From: Brevipalpus yothersi
Lineage: Eukaryota > Arthropoda > Arachnida > Trombidiformes > Tenuipalpidae
Length of the DNA stretch: 64,000 bases
Reading direction: 5' to 3'
Assembly: GCA_003956705.1 (NCBI GenBank)
Contig: QZCP01000043.1
Span: forward strand, 47,236 to 111,235
Part shown: positions 51,964 to 63,953 of the stretch, piece after piece
Numbering within the stretch: the first letter of the stretch is position 1
How the letters are laid out: the number at the start of each line of letters is the position of its first letter
Program-made: the position numbers and the translations under genes
Notes under the pieces: model-generated
The model's database searches: none
What the model was told of the DNA's origin: nothing
The model's input: only the letters and a program-made list of their open reading frames with translations

Positions 51964-53144
51964 AAGAAGAAGCATAATTTCTCAACCTTAAGCCAAAGAA
52001 TCTTGAGAATGCAGTCCGTCTGTTTGCAAGCTTTTTGCAATCAGATATAAGAGAGGTTGTAAAATAACATGAGACGAAAAAAGCTTCTCATATGAAGTAA
52101 GAAATAAGTCGGTGACCTTTTTTGAAACCTCTCTCTCTCTCTCTCTTACTCTTTCTCAATAAATATACATAGAGAAAAACCACGAAAATTTTTTCTTCAA
52201 TTTTCGGTTAACATTTATCAATATCGCTTCCTTCTCTCTTTTCACACTCACACACACACACACAAAATTTATTCGATCAGAAAACCAATCGACATCTATA
52301 ACATGATATTTTTTACTTCAACATTCATCATTTACTCCTTTCCACCTAGCTATTTTGCCACTCTTTCTATCACTTGATGTGAAGAGAGAGAAAGAGAAAC
52401 TTCTTCACCAGATAATTTATGCGACCAAATATCATGAAAAGAGAAGGCAAAATAAGCCATGATTTAGAATTGCAAGTGAGAGCCCTTATAAGGGCGCGAC
52501 GACGAAATTGGATACTGAAAAGGGCTGGTGAACCCTGGTGAAGCTCTCTTTCTCTCTTCCACTCTATCTCTCGATTATGTCCCTCAGGCCACACACTTAC
52601 ATAGATGTACATATATTCTGGGATTCATTTGTCCTGTGGGTGGAAATGCTCGTGCCCAGGGCAATGGAGGGGCAAATACTTCTCGGTGGCTCGCGCGCTC
52701 TGTTTCACACGCGACTACCTTTATTATTATTATTGGCCAAGTGTGCCTGTGTGCCTGTGTGTCGAGTGTCTGTGTCTAGTGGATAGGCCATCACTTATAA
52801 TAATTTATATTTCTCAGGCCACATTTGCAACCCAAAAGTCTACTATCGATTGGAAGCATCAGTTGTGTATGAAAGGCATTGAGAGAGAGAGAGAGAGAGA
52901 GAGAGATGATCATCAACACATATGATGATAATAGTATTTGATGATCACAATCAGCAATTGCCAATAATGACAAAATTTTTGTCTCTCTTCATTTAAATGT
53001 TGTGTATAAGGGAAGAGAGGGAAAGAGATAGATAGATAGAGAGAGACAAAATGAATCGGTAGCCTGGAATGGTCCAGCATTAAGGGCCATTTTGACGTTA
53101 CTTACCAACGACAATCATGTCAGGATCGAACCAAGCACCTGGAC
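49258..53144 (-). CDS. Alpha-N-acetylgalactosaminidase / alpha-galactosidase (GH27), 3' part, last three exons
   Basis: Lysosomal retaining glycosidase family that removes terminal alpha-linked GalNAc or galactose. Exons on the minus strand are 53144-53106, 50249-49963 and 49512-49258, with splice phases 1 and 0, giving 192 aa to the TAA stop. The short first exon reads PGAWFDPDMIVVG, equivalent to the family's PG-W-NDPDM motif. The second gives GLSLGQSRVQFAIWSI, then APLLMSNNLATL, VIAVNQDPLGIMGKRV and IAYVNMG: the end of the (beta/alpha)8 barrel and the start of the antiparallel C-terminal domain. The last exon encodes FSYKLAELLKNQKVASQYLV, DDLFDDGG and a hydrophilic tail. Both catalytic aspartates (YLKLDG-C and WRN-x-x-D in family members) belong to exons further upstream, which I could not find up to 64000. 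One residue is missing at the first junction relative to the usual GNFGLS. GH27 membership is firm; galactosidase versus N-acetylgalactosaminidase cannot be decided here. Confidence 0.87.
50796..50873 (+). repeat. Compound (GAAA)n-(GA)n microsatellite in a GH27 intron
   Basis: About five GAAA units followed by about 55 bp of GA. In sense orientation for the GH27 gene this is a CT/TTTC pyrimidine tract. Confidence 0.96.
51497..51553 (+). repeat. (GA)n microsatellite in a GH27 intron
   Basis: About 57 bp of GA. Confidence 0.97.
51912..51961 (+). repeat. (GA)n microsatellite in a GH27 intron
   Basis: About 50 bp of GA, 360 bp after the previous GA tract and in the same orientation. Confidence 0.97.
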
Positions 53145-53414
53145 CTGTATGAATGAGAAAGAAAAAAAAAGTGAATTAAAATAAGTGGAGAAGTAAGCGA
53201 AATATATTATTAACGACACTTTACATCTGCTCCATAAGTGGCCTCACTTCGTCCTTCCTTTACGATGGACGAAGTTTCCTCTGATGGGCTCACTTATTGC
53301 TTTATTCATGTTGACTGCTGTTCACTAGTCAACAATCAACACATGATGCAACATGCAGATACAAACAGAAGTCAGAAAGCGAAAGAAAAAGATGGATTCA
53401 AAAAATGAGAGGAA

Positions 53415-53449
<35 letters not shown>

Positions 53450-55497
53450 TAAAGAGAGAGATGGAAGATTATCTGACAGACTTTATATGTCTGTATTCTG
53501 AATGGCCCAGAAAACAGTTTAAAGTGAAAAAAATATGCATATATATACACGTATGAGATGATACACATTCGATTCACATGTTCCCAGCCTTGTAATTACC
53601 GCTATTGGAGCAGAAAGCATACAAAGAAAAAATAATATTTGAGCATGAAATTTGGTTCATTTGAAAAAAACACCGGGCCTTTCTTACACTCAGCTCACTT
53701 TCAGGAAGAGACAGAATAAGATGAATCTTGGTCCACTCGAAAAACGATCAAGTATGCATTGTAACACACTCCCCAGTGTATTCAAGCGAATATTTATTGT
53801 CCAAAATGCTTGAGGCATCATTGGCGAAATTAGTGATGCTCTACTTATTGATTTATTATTTGACTGAGTTGAGGAGAAGCAAGTTCGAAGTAGAACTTTC
53901 TCTCCTGAATCGGCTACCCTGAAGTGAACTGATGCTCATGAGGAGAGAGAAGGAAACTGTGGTCACTATCGCGTGGCCATTAGTCAACCATTAATCGAAT
54001 GTCCAGAGAGATAGGAAGAAGAAATCCGTTAGAAAGAGAGAGAGAGAGAGAGAGAGAGCTCATTTTTTACCGAAACTTTTTTTCGAAAAGCAAGGCAAAT
54101 CTTGTCCGATGGGACAAGATTCAATAGCTAGAGAACTCAAATCACATGTTCTCCATAGGTATTGACTGGTAGAAGTCATATTTCTTTCCTCTCTCTTTCT
54201 CTCTTCTGTCCTCTTTGCACGGCTACTTTTTGCCTTTCATGATATGTGTGTGAGTGTGTTTCCCTAATCAGCGAACAGATCAATCACGCAATCCATCGGA
54301 ATAGTAGTAGTAGTAGCAGTAGTAGGAACCGAGCAGTAGATCAATTGACCGCAAGATTCCCATCAATCGGGACTCTTGTTTTGTTTCCCAAAGGTTCCAC
54401 TCAATGAACAAATGATGATTCTCTTTTCCTTTCCAACTGCTGCTGTTGCTACCTGGATGCTGCTACTCTATCACTTCCTAGTGAAGAAAGTGGTCTAAAA
54501 GGAATAAGAAGAAGAGCCCAAGATAGAAAACGATTGCCCCGAGGGCCACAAGAGGCCGAAAAAAATGAGCCCACTTCCTTTTAGCTAAGGTCTTTGCAAA
54601 AACAAAAAGGTAACATCATCAGCACACTGGTTGAGCATCATTTCGATACAATCGACGGCGTACTTCGATCTTCTCTCCCCGAAATCTGACCTCCTCCCTG
54701 TGTTCCTCACTAGGGCTCGAAAATTTGTGAATCAACTGTTCTGGGATGGCCACTAGATGCCCACACCTTGCTTGTGGTCAGCTGCTCTGAAACAGGCCAC
54801 TTTGTAATTGCATGCAATCTTTTTTTTCTCTCTCTCTTTTAGCCCGACACACAGCCTTGGCATACTGGGGTCTCTCTCTCCATCAGAAAGGCCTATTAGA
54901 ACAACTAGTGTAGAAGCAGTTATGGTGAAAGTATCAGAATAGCCAGTGGCCTTCCAGAATAGATAGCCTGGGGCTTGTAGGGAGAGAGAAAGAGGAAGCT
55001 TTTCCACATAGACCAGGCGAATTTTGAATTATTTCGGAAAAGCCGACACTAACGAACTATTTCGACGGACGACGGACAGTGGCCTGAGAAGAGTGCAATA
55101 GTTGGAGAGAGAGGAAACAAGTGAGAGAAAGAGGGAGAGAGAGAGAGGAGTAAGCCGCTGTTTTCACATATATATATATATCTATCTACCAGCATACAGA
55201 GTGTTCCAAAGGACCGACCTACGACCTCAGGTCTATCGTTTGGGTCTAGCGTGTTAGAGTGTGAGTGTGTATTATATCCATCGATTGATCTTAGTTAGCT
55301 CCTAAATCGTTTCCTCCTTTTGGCTGTGGCTCATAAAAGGCTATCGATCCAAAGTGACAGGCCACACTGGCTATTTGGAAATTGGCTTACTGTGACTGTG
55401 AAGTGTGCGAAGTGATTTTCTACGAAAAACTAAATCAACAGCGGGATGTTAAAATTAATGAATGGCCATCAGCCGATCGTTGCTTGATCCCATCGAG

Positions 55498-55503
<6 letters not shown>

Positions 55504-55556
<53 letters not shown>
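55504..55556 (+). repeat. (GA)n microsatellite
   Basis: About 53 bp of GA. Confidence 0.97.
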
Positions 55557-55560
<4 letters not shown>

Positions 55561-56204
55561 TAAAGCAATACAAATGGCAGCCATGTTTCCATCATTCACA
55601 CGAATATATATATATACTGTATATTGAGGCTTTATCTTGCTCTTCTTCCTCCTTCTCTTTCTGGCTCGTGATCGGTTTGAAGAAGAGAGAGAGAGAAAGA
55701 CCTTCGGTTGTGAGGCCACTATATCTGGTGGTGCCTCAAAATTCATCCTCTTCTCATGCATAAATATAAGTGCGAATATCGAGAGAAGATGAGGTGTCAC
55801 TTGATGGTCTCTCTCTCTTTTCCTCTGCTCACTTTATCAATTGGCAAATGAGAGAGAATATCCAATTCCTCTCTCTCTCCCACCCATCTGATAAGTTTGA
55901 TCTGTTCGACCGATCCCACCATATGCAAGTACCTTTTGAGTACTCGTGGCCTGATGGAGAGAGAGAGTGTGTGTGTATGTATATGCATCGACCAAATACA
56001 CGGGCGACTAGATGAGGGTCAGAATTTTGGCCTGACAATCATAATCATCCTCCCAGTCCATTTTGGAAGCGATCATGAAGATTCACGATGGAAAGATGGA
56101 TGATCGATACATCAAACTCATCACCGAATGATGGAGTGAACATGATGACTAACGGATATTTTTACAAAAGTCATGGCAAATTCAGGAGCTCTCTCAAATC
56201 GAAC

Positions 56205-56208
<4 letters not shown>

Positions 56209-56249
<41 letters not shown>
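56209..56249 (+). repeat. (GA)n microsatellite
   Basis: About 41 bp of GA. Confidence 0.96.
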
Positions 56250-56251
<2 letters not shown>

Positions 56252-57865
56252 TTGAACATCAACTGAGAGACTGTATATACCAACATGTCGAAATATGTAA
56301 CCACTCGTATGAATAAAAATGAGCCCAAATCTTTGGCATTATACTGAAATTACTTTTACCGAGTGTGTTCATGGTTCAGGAAAAAAGTGACTTTGCAATT
56401 GTTCTGAATGATGAATCGATGTTTACGCTTGTTCACACCTACTATGCGATGTTTCGACAGTTTATTCTAAATTTTTCAAACATTCCAACATTTTCATGTG
56501 ACTTTTGAGCTTGAGTATATATATATACGAGTGAGCGTAAATGAAGGGGTCTTCCAAAAATCATCAACTCGAGTGTTTCTCTTTCAAAAAGATTAAGATG
56601 AAAAAATATTACACAAGACAGCCTAAAGGGAACACAGGCGATGAAGTCATGAAAATCACTTCTCATCTCTCTCTATTTTTCCAATCAATATCGAATGCAG
56701 CCCATATCGCACGCCTTCCTCTTGAGGCCACTTTCTCTCTCTCCCTATCCACTTTGCCCTCTCTCTCTTTTTCTGTACACATATATCATGAAGACCTTTG
56801 GCCTTTTGTTCATTCCATTTTTTGCCCACTTCTCTCTGTGGGCCATGATTGAGAGTGCAGTGGGCCGCAGCAAATAAGCTGTACGAGTGACCGCATTTCT
56901 TGAGAATTTTAAAATTCATTCTATACAAGGTCTCAGCAAATTTTTCTCTCTCTCCTCCTTTTAACTCACTGACTTCGCATATTTTCGCGCCATTTTCATC
57001 AGTAAAGTGACCTCCAATTGCCCGCCAAAATTTCTTTCTCGGCAAAAAGGCCTAGAGAGAGAAAGAGAGAGCGAGAGAGAGAGAGAGAAGCTTCAATGTT
57101 ATTTTCTAGGCCATTTAATTGAGTGCTCTTTTCGGGTTCCTTTTTTCTCTCGCTGAGCCCAGATTGGTGTAACTTTTGCCCTCGCATGGGATCTAGTAAT
57201 CAGTTCCCTAGGAAACAAACATTGACTTCCAAAATGTTTCGATCTTTATCCAACTCTCATTCTCTCTCTCCCTTTCAATAATAATAATATATATATTCAC
57301 CATTTTATCTGTTCTCATGCAGCATTTCCTATCACTTACTAGCCGAATACACATATTGCCAATGATTTAACTTGATTATCGTCCATTAGGTTCGCTTGAA
57401 AAGATCGGAAATATAATCAACAAATTGACCTACTGAACGGCACTTGCAACTCATTGATAAATATACACTCGAGAGCGATATTGGTGACTATGTGTGTGTG
57501 TGTGTGTTTGTATGATATTGAACGGAAAAAAGAATCGAATGAGGCCGACACATCACTTTGTTAACATTGAATAGAAGAGAGTGAATATAAATATGTCTTC
57601 AATTCAACATCTTTCCCAAGTATCGTAATTTTTCTCAATCGAGTCAGATAAAAAAAATCCACTCATCCCAATCATATGCATAAATACTGGGAAAAAAAGG
57701 AAAGAATATCTTCCAAACAATAATCTCTGTTTCATGATCCACTTTATCTGCCTCTGTTTTTCCGGGAAATTGGTTCCTAGTGAGTGAGAGAGAGAGGGTC
57801 CTGCTCGGATGGCCATCATAAGCCGGTTTGTGGATTCCGGCTTTTGGCCAGAAGAGTTGTTAGGA

Positions 57866-57868
<3 letters not shown>

Positions 57869-57926
<58 letters not shown>
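57869..57926 (+). repeat. (GA)n microsatellite, about 58 bp
   Basis: Uninterrupted GA run. A CA run at 58084-58108 lies about 160 bp downstream. Confidence 0.97.
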
Positions 57927-57931
<5 letters not shown>

Positions 57932-59015
57932 AATGGGCAAGATGGGACGAATGGCCCTCAGAACAAGTGAATTTTTCGAGAGAGACGGAAAAGGACATGT
58001 CATTCTGATTGTCAAGTGGCAAGATTTTTGAATTTTGAGAGAGAACTTCTCCTCACACCATTGCCCGTGACCAGCTTGGACACTCACACACACACACACA
58101 CACACACATATCTACACTCATCTACTGTCCTGTTTTAGAAGAGAGAATTTTGAGAGAAATTACTGGTTCCTACAGTCCCAACGGTGGTCACACTGTAAGT
58201 GGCCTACTCTCAGTAGGTGTCCAGAGAGAGGGGGAGAGAGAGATTGTTATTGCTCTCTCACAGTGTAATTCATTTTTTCGTGGACACAATTCAACTGAGC
58301 AGCTTGTCAAGACAATGTCATGATAAAATTGTAGACGAGAGAGAATGATCAGAGAGAAATAAGATCCGATTCTTGAGTACAGAGAAGAAAGCACCGGTAT
58401 TATATGTGTTTACAAAACATGATCCCAAAAGAAACTGTTACCCAAAAAATTTAGATAATGATTTACATTTGGTGGATACATTTTTGCTTTGTGTGTGTTT
58501 TGTGGGATCAAAGAGTTGTAAAGTTTTTGGAACCAGATTTTAAAAGACTATTTAAATTTGAATTCGACTTTAGTCAACTGGCGGATTTGAAAAGGAAATG
58601 AGGTCCAACTTTTCGAAAAGAGAGAGATTGCAATTACACCTCATTCATGGCTAAATTTGCATACAATTTCAAAGAGAGTAAGAAAGAGAAAGAAAGAAAG
58701 AGAGAGAGAGCAGATGAGAAATGGCTTGGTTTGGAGATATTTGAGCGATTTTTGGCGGATAATCTGGCCCAAAATCATCGACTCTTTTCTTCCTCATCTA
58801 ACCACAGGCAGAGAGTTAAGTTTGGTGATAGCTTAGAAATGGTAACTGTTGAGAAGGAAGGCCTTTTAACTGAATACATGTCCTAACAAGTGGGATTTGA
58901 GCGAGAAAAGGAAGAGAGAGAGAGAGAGGAATGATGAAGATGAAGAAGAGTGAAAGATGAGAGAGGAGAGAAAAAGGATCACAAGAGTAGGAGGAAGAGG
59001 AGAGAAAACTTAGCA

Positions 59016-59116
59016 ATGATGGAGGATCTTCATCTTCTCTCATCATCATTAGTACTGATTCTATTTCTCTTCCTCACTCTAACTAGTCAATCAAATGGTG
59101 TGTACCGTATTTTGGA

Positions 59117-59189
<73 letters not shown>

Positions 59190-59279
59190 TCTTTTCGCCA
59201 CATGACAGCGGATGGAAGTGATCAAAAAACGGAAAAACGAAAATGGCTTCGATTAGTGAGCTCTCTATGGTCAATATGA
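59016..59279 (+). CDS. Candidate small secreted peptide gene (weak)
   Basis: A frame beginning with two ATGs at 59016 encodes a convincing signal peptide (MMEDLHLL, then a Leu/Ile/Phe core, then TLTSQSN). It could splice from a donor at 59098 to the acceptor GACAG ending at 59208, with an intron of 111 bp that is mostly CT repeat. Joining gives N-A-D-G-S-D-Q-K-T-E-K-R-K-W and about ten more residues before TGA at 59277-59279. A second possible donor (GTGAGC) is at 59256, in which case further exons would exist. The KRK dibasic stretch resembles a prohormone processing site, but there is no recognisable peptide. The donor (GTGTGT) is weak and the frame also runs through unspliced, so the gene may not be real. 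Confidence 0.25.
59122..59185 (+). repeat. (CT)n microsatellite, first arm of a CT/GA pair
   Basis: About 64 bp of CT, forming most of the putative short intron at 59098-59208. The complementary GA tract begins 176 bp downstream. Confidence 0.97.
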
Positions 59280-59358
59280 GCATATGAGCATATGTCTATG
59301 GAGAATTATCAAAATACATGGACCAATATGAAACGTGCTAGCACGTTAGAGAGATGGG

Positions 59359-59360
<2 letters not shown>

Positions 59361-59407
<47 letters not shown>
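59361..59407 (+). repeat. (GA)n microsatellite, second arm of a CT/GA pair
   Basis: About 47 bp of GA, complementary to 59122-59185. A 16-bp palindrome (59332-59347) lies just upstream. Confidence 0.96.
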
Positions 59408-59416
<9 letters not shown>

Positions 59417-59862
59417 CAGATAGACATTCCATTATTAGAATCTGAATAGTTCGTCTCGGCTTGTCTTCATGTCTGCATGTGTGGGTTGATGTTTAGAATT
59501 TGTAGAAGCTTATTTTTAGGTCTAAAGTTTTTAAGGTCTTGATCATCAAGAACTCGAGTCATCGTTCTTTGCGTGAGTTTTTTTCTTCTCTCTCTTCTCT
59601 CTCCATGTAAAGCCCATTCACAAATTATTTCTTCCACTTTGTGTGGGTCTCTCCCAACCATTCTTTCATGTCCTTTAAATCACTTACACACACAACTGTT
59701 TATCTGGCAACAACAGAGAAAGATAGAGAGAGAGAGAGAGAGGAAGAGATGGAAAGAATCACAAGAACATTCAACATATTAGTGAACATTGTCCATTAGT
59801 TCACAGTGGAAATGATGATCAAAGTTGAGAGTCAAACAGACAGGATAAAGAGCATTACAACT

Positions 59863-59865
<3 letters not shown>

Positions 59866-59943
<78 letters not shown>
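59866..59943 (+). repeat. (CT)n microsatellite, about 78 bp
   Basis: Second longest uninterrupted CT run in the window. Confidence 0.97.
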
Positions 59944-59953
<10 letters not shown>

Positions 59954-60328
59954 CTTCTTTTTCTATCTACAAAACAGACAGTTGTAAAGGACGTTTCGTG
60001 ATTTCATTCATTAATTTGCTACAAAAACTATCAACAAACTGTTCTCTATCATTCTATTTTCCCGCTCTTCAACTTTCCGATTCTTTGGCCCTGGTAACAA
60101 TGCAAGATGGAAAGAAGAAAAGAGTGAAGAAAAGATTTTCTCCCAGCAATGAGAATCAGTGAGGTGAGGAGAGAGAGAACCAATGGTCCACGATAATAGA
60201 AACACATGCTAGCAGGTCCACTGGCCTCTGGACCAGTGGGTCTAGGACAACGTCTTTGAAGAGAGAAGCAAGCAGCCGATCAGGCACTCCAATCGAATAG
60301 TTGAATAAGCACAGGAATGAGAGAAAGG

Positions 60329-60360
<32 letters not shown>

Positions 60361-61238
60361 CCTGACTCGACCTGGACTGACTTGGACTGTCCGTGGGAAC
60401 CAATCATGCTTATAGTGCACCAAAGTCTGTGGCTATGATCGCCTCTCTCTCTCTTGTACTAGGAAGGAGAGTCCATAGAAGATAGAGAGGCCTCAGTATT
60501 CATGCCATAGGCATTGGTAACAGATCGGTCAATGCAAGCCTCTGCCTCTGACTCGATTTGTTTGTTCAGAACATGCACATATTCTCGAGTGTAGACCGGC
60601 CAGACTGGTCTGGGCAATCGAATGAATGAATGAAATGTTCTGAATGGCGGGAAAAAGTAGCGAAAGCAAAAAAAAGAAGAAGGAGCTAAGAAAGAAGAAG
60701 AATGAAAAGATTGAATGAAAAGATGGAAAGAGCGGGAAAAGAAATCGGGTGTGTATTGCGATGCGATGATTATGATAAGAAGAAGAAAGAAAGAAGGCAA
60801 AAAATTGAGAAAAGGGGTGAATACAAATTTCAAATTGATGACTATAAACATCATCAATTGCAAATGTTCAATTCCAATTGTCTTTGAGTGCACAAAACAG
60901 AAGCCAACAATGATAATGATACCCAAAATTCATCAGTATACGCAGGAATGAGTAGCTGGTGTAAGCTTGCAGCCAATGATTCAATGAATGGTTACACACT
61001 ATCTTGGCCCGTGGGTCGGTGCAGCCTTGCAGGCTCGCTCACTCATTCATTCTATTCCATCATGAATACAAGCGTTTAAATACTTTAAATGCCTATGTTG
61101 CTGATGCTTGCATCATGTGACTCTCTCTCTCTCTCTCTCTCTCTCGAGCTTAGAACTTGGACGCTGGGCTTAGGCATCTCACACACTTCTATGGATCCTG
61201 AGAGAGAGAAACCTGATTTCGAGGCTCGAAAGGGTGGA

Positions 61239-61293
<55 letters not shown>

Positions 61294-61733
61294 GACCTTC
61301 AAAAAAAGATCACAGACCTCTACCTTGTATCTCCCTTTGGTTACGATAGTGAAACAGAGAGAGAGAGAGAAAGAGAATAACGTTCAGTAAGTTAGTGAGT
61401 ACGCAAAAAATTTCACTATCAACACATTCTTTATATCGTATATCCCTCGTCTACTCTCTTATTTTTCTCTCTCATATCGAGAGAAACTTCATTGAAACAA
61501 GTTTTTCTCAGCTTACAGGATTTATATTGTAAAGCAGTAACCAGAAAGTGAAACCGCTTTGCCAGATAGAGGATGACGAGATGATCTCTACTTTTTGGGC
61601 TTTTTAGGTTTATGCCTTTTTTTCATCACCACAATAGAATAGAGAGAAAAAAAAAAGTAAGAGAGAGAGACACTGGATAGCGAACAGCAAATTTGGCCCT
61701 CAAGCCATCCAGAGAGAGAATATCCTCGTTCTG

Positions 61734-61771
<38 letters not shown>

Positions 61772-62967
61772 GTGGCGCTTTTTGGCCTGTCAAAAGTTGT
61801 CCAACGTGAAGCCGATTCGTTCCAGTGCTTTTGGAGCCAATCGAAAAAGAAAGAAAGAGAGAGAGAGAGGCATTTGGGCCAATATATCCAAACTGAACCA
61901 TCAAAAATATGGTGCAATCATCAGACAGGCAATAGTGTAGAAATGTGCATTCAAGCTTATAGTCTGAGGGTGTAAAGGGTTGCAGAAAATGCTCTCTCTT
62001 TCTCTTTCTTTCACTCTCTCTCTCTCTCTTCCATCATAGAGCTTAAAGATGGAGAGAATTAAAAATGTCTAGAAAAATGTTCAACTATATTTTTTTACTC
62101 TTTCCCAGCCCTCTCAGTTCTCTTCTTCTCTAGTTTTTTTGATCATGAAAAAGCCCAACGAAGGTAGAGCGGGAAAGAGAGAAAAAGAGAGGAGACTAAT
62201 CGAATGAAATTATCAATCTTCACTGGCGATAAAATCTATCAGATAAAAGAATCAAACTAATCCAAAATTATCTCTCATGAATTCCAAGACTGATTAGTTT
62301 CCTCTTTTCTATTAGCCTCCAGGCAACATAGATGCCAGGGGAAATGGCTTTGAGGTACCCAAAATTTTCAATTCAATTTAACCTCCTCTCTGTGTTTTCT
62401 CACCGCTTTTTTGACCTTCTTTTCCTCTCTCATTTCATCTCCTTTTCTCGGACCACTTTTCATCGCTTCACTCTCCATCACCATCATCATCTTCATGATT
62501 ATCATAAATATAATCATCAGTACACATCATCATCATCATCTTATTCCTCTGCTACTACACTGCTACTGCTTCATTTGAATACATTCAAAATCTGATAAAA
62601 ATCTGGATACAATAGCCAATGGCTGTTGAGATCATGATTAGTCCATGTTAACGAAGAGCAAAATTGTGTTGCAAATTTTGTGTCCATCTTTTTGGGCCTC
62701 TCCTGATTGGACAAACTGATTGAAATGAATTTCAATCATCATTTGATACATGATTTTGAGCAACCTTTTCTCTTAACTATTACTATCAGTGGTATCACTC
62801 TTTTTTCTCTTTGCTCATCATCTTCTCTGTGGAACATCTTCTCTATCTCTTTGCTTCTTCTTCTTCTTCTTTTCTGTGTGAGTGTGACGATAACCAGTTG
62901 ATTTGAGGCTGGAGATGCCAAGCAAGGTCATCTACTAAATGATTGAATCTCTACTCACTTCTCCCTG

Positions 62968-63086
<119 letters not shown>

Positions 63087-63222
63087 TCCGAACGTTTGGA
63101 ATTCATGCAAGTCATGATTTGAAGCATCGCTTCGAGGGGTTTTTGCTTGATTGCAACTTGCTTTCTCCACTTTCTCTCCATCTCTCATCCTCTTTTACTT
63201 CTCTTTGCTTGGCAGCATTTTG

Positions 63223-63371
63223 TGGGTTCATCTAGACCCACAGTCACCGGTGAGAGGTAGTCCTGGTAGGCATGAGGATCTATTTTGCCCGCATCCACGA
63301 CAAAAGACCGATACATGACGTTACTTACGTCAACGAGCTCTTATTTGCTCCATCTGACATCGTTAGGCTTT

Positions 63372-63409
<38 letters not shown>

Positions 63410-63870
63410 GATCTCCTTTTTGAATAATCATTTTGGGCACGAAAAGGCCGGAATGATGAGGCCATATTATTTGACATCTTAGCGCAATATTTGAACGTCC
63501 AAGAATCAGCAATCAATGTCACACACACAAGCGGTTCAGTTTATCATTCGGTGGGAGAGAGAGAGAGCAGTGAAAGTCAATCAGTACAGTGTAGATAAAA
63601 CTGTTTCAAGCCGAGAGAAACTTCTTATCTGAGCACGCAATGTGAAGGGATCCAACTGACTGGCTGCATCTCCCCTCCAGGCGAATTTTGTCTCTTCTAT
63701 TTTCTTTCTCTCTCTCTTCAAGCTCATACGGGCCACTTGGAGGTGGCAAGCTTGAGAAAAAGAGAAAATTTGAGAGTCGCGCTTGGGACGTCCCGAGAAA
63801 CGAGAACGAGATGAAGGTAAGCGAGCGAGCCTTAAATATATCGCCACAATCGTCCCAGTGAGCGAGTTTG
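63223..63870. promoter_or_regulatory. CpG-richer, promoter-like island
   Basis: Within AT-rich, CpG-poor DNA this stretch has two inverted CRE half-sites (TGACGT at 63316-63321 and ACGTCA at 63327-63332), a GGGACGTCCC palindrome (63785-63794), about eight CpGs between 63770 and 63830, and on the minus strand a TATA-like TATATTTAAG at about 63831-63840. On the minus strand an ATG at 63360 opens eleven codons' worth of frame to a perfect donor (C|GTAAGT, exon end 63329). On the plus strand ATGAAG|GTAAGC occurs near 63813-63824. Either could be a first exon. These are observations; no product can be named. Confidence 0.3.
63373..63404 (+). repeat. (CT)n microsatellite
   Basis: About 32 bp of CT inside the promoter-like island. 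Confidence 0.95.
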
Positions 63871-63949
63871 TTGTTGTTGTTGTCGGTGGGTAAAAGTGAT
63901 GAGAGCTGCTCTGATGCTTTCCTCCGCTTTATTCTTTCACACTATCGAT

Positions 63950-63953
<4 letters not shown>

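Larger units (their letters stand above)
50250..53105 (-). other. Large intron of the GH27 gene
   Basis: A 2.86-kb intron with donor GTAAGT and acceptor TTCAG. It holds a (GAAA)n-(GA)n tract (about 50796-50873), GA tracts at 51497-51553 and 51912-51961, and a (TTG)n-type patch at about 50297-50338 just upstream of the acceptor. No other exon was recognised inside. Confidence 0.8.
53145..59015. other. Upstream of the GH27 exons, no supported gene
   Basis: The missing 5' exons of the GH27 gene should lie here or further right, but I found no minus-strand match to the family's N-terminal motifs (MGW-W, DDCW, KLDGC, WRN). The sequence is a mixture of AT-rich DNA and repeats listed separately. 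A TAG/CAG patch lies at about 54303-54326 and TA runs at 55169-55182. Plus-strand frames at 53728-53922 and 58647-58886 have some non-repeat composition but no other support. Confidence 0.5.

Noticed and set aside
56656..57045. 129-codon minus-strand frame
   Set aside because: Contains repeat-coded Lys/Arg/Glu segments, no conserved motif, and does not match the GH27 N-terminus that was being sought in this area.
58647..58886. 79-codon plus-strand frame with MAKFAYN start
   Set aside because: The resemblance to a retroelement motif covers only a few residues, part of the frame is coded by GA repeat, and nothing else supports a gene.
60459..60926. 155-codon minus-strand frame
   Set aside because: Mostly Phe/Ile/Ser-rich from AT-rich low-complexity sequence; the C-terminal 45 residues look better but stop without a recognisable domain.
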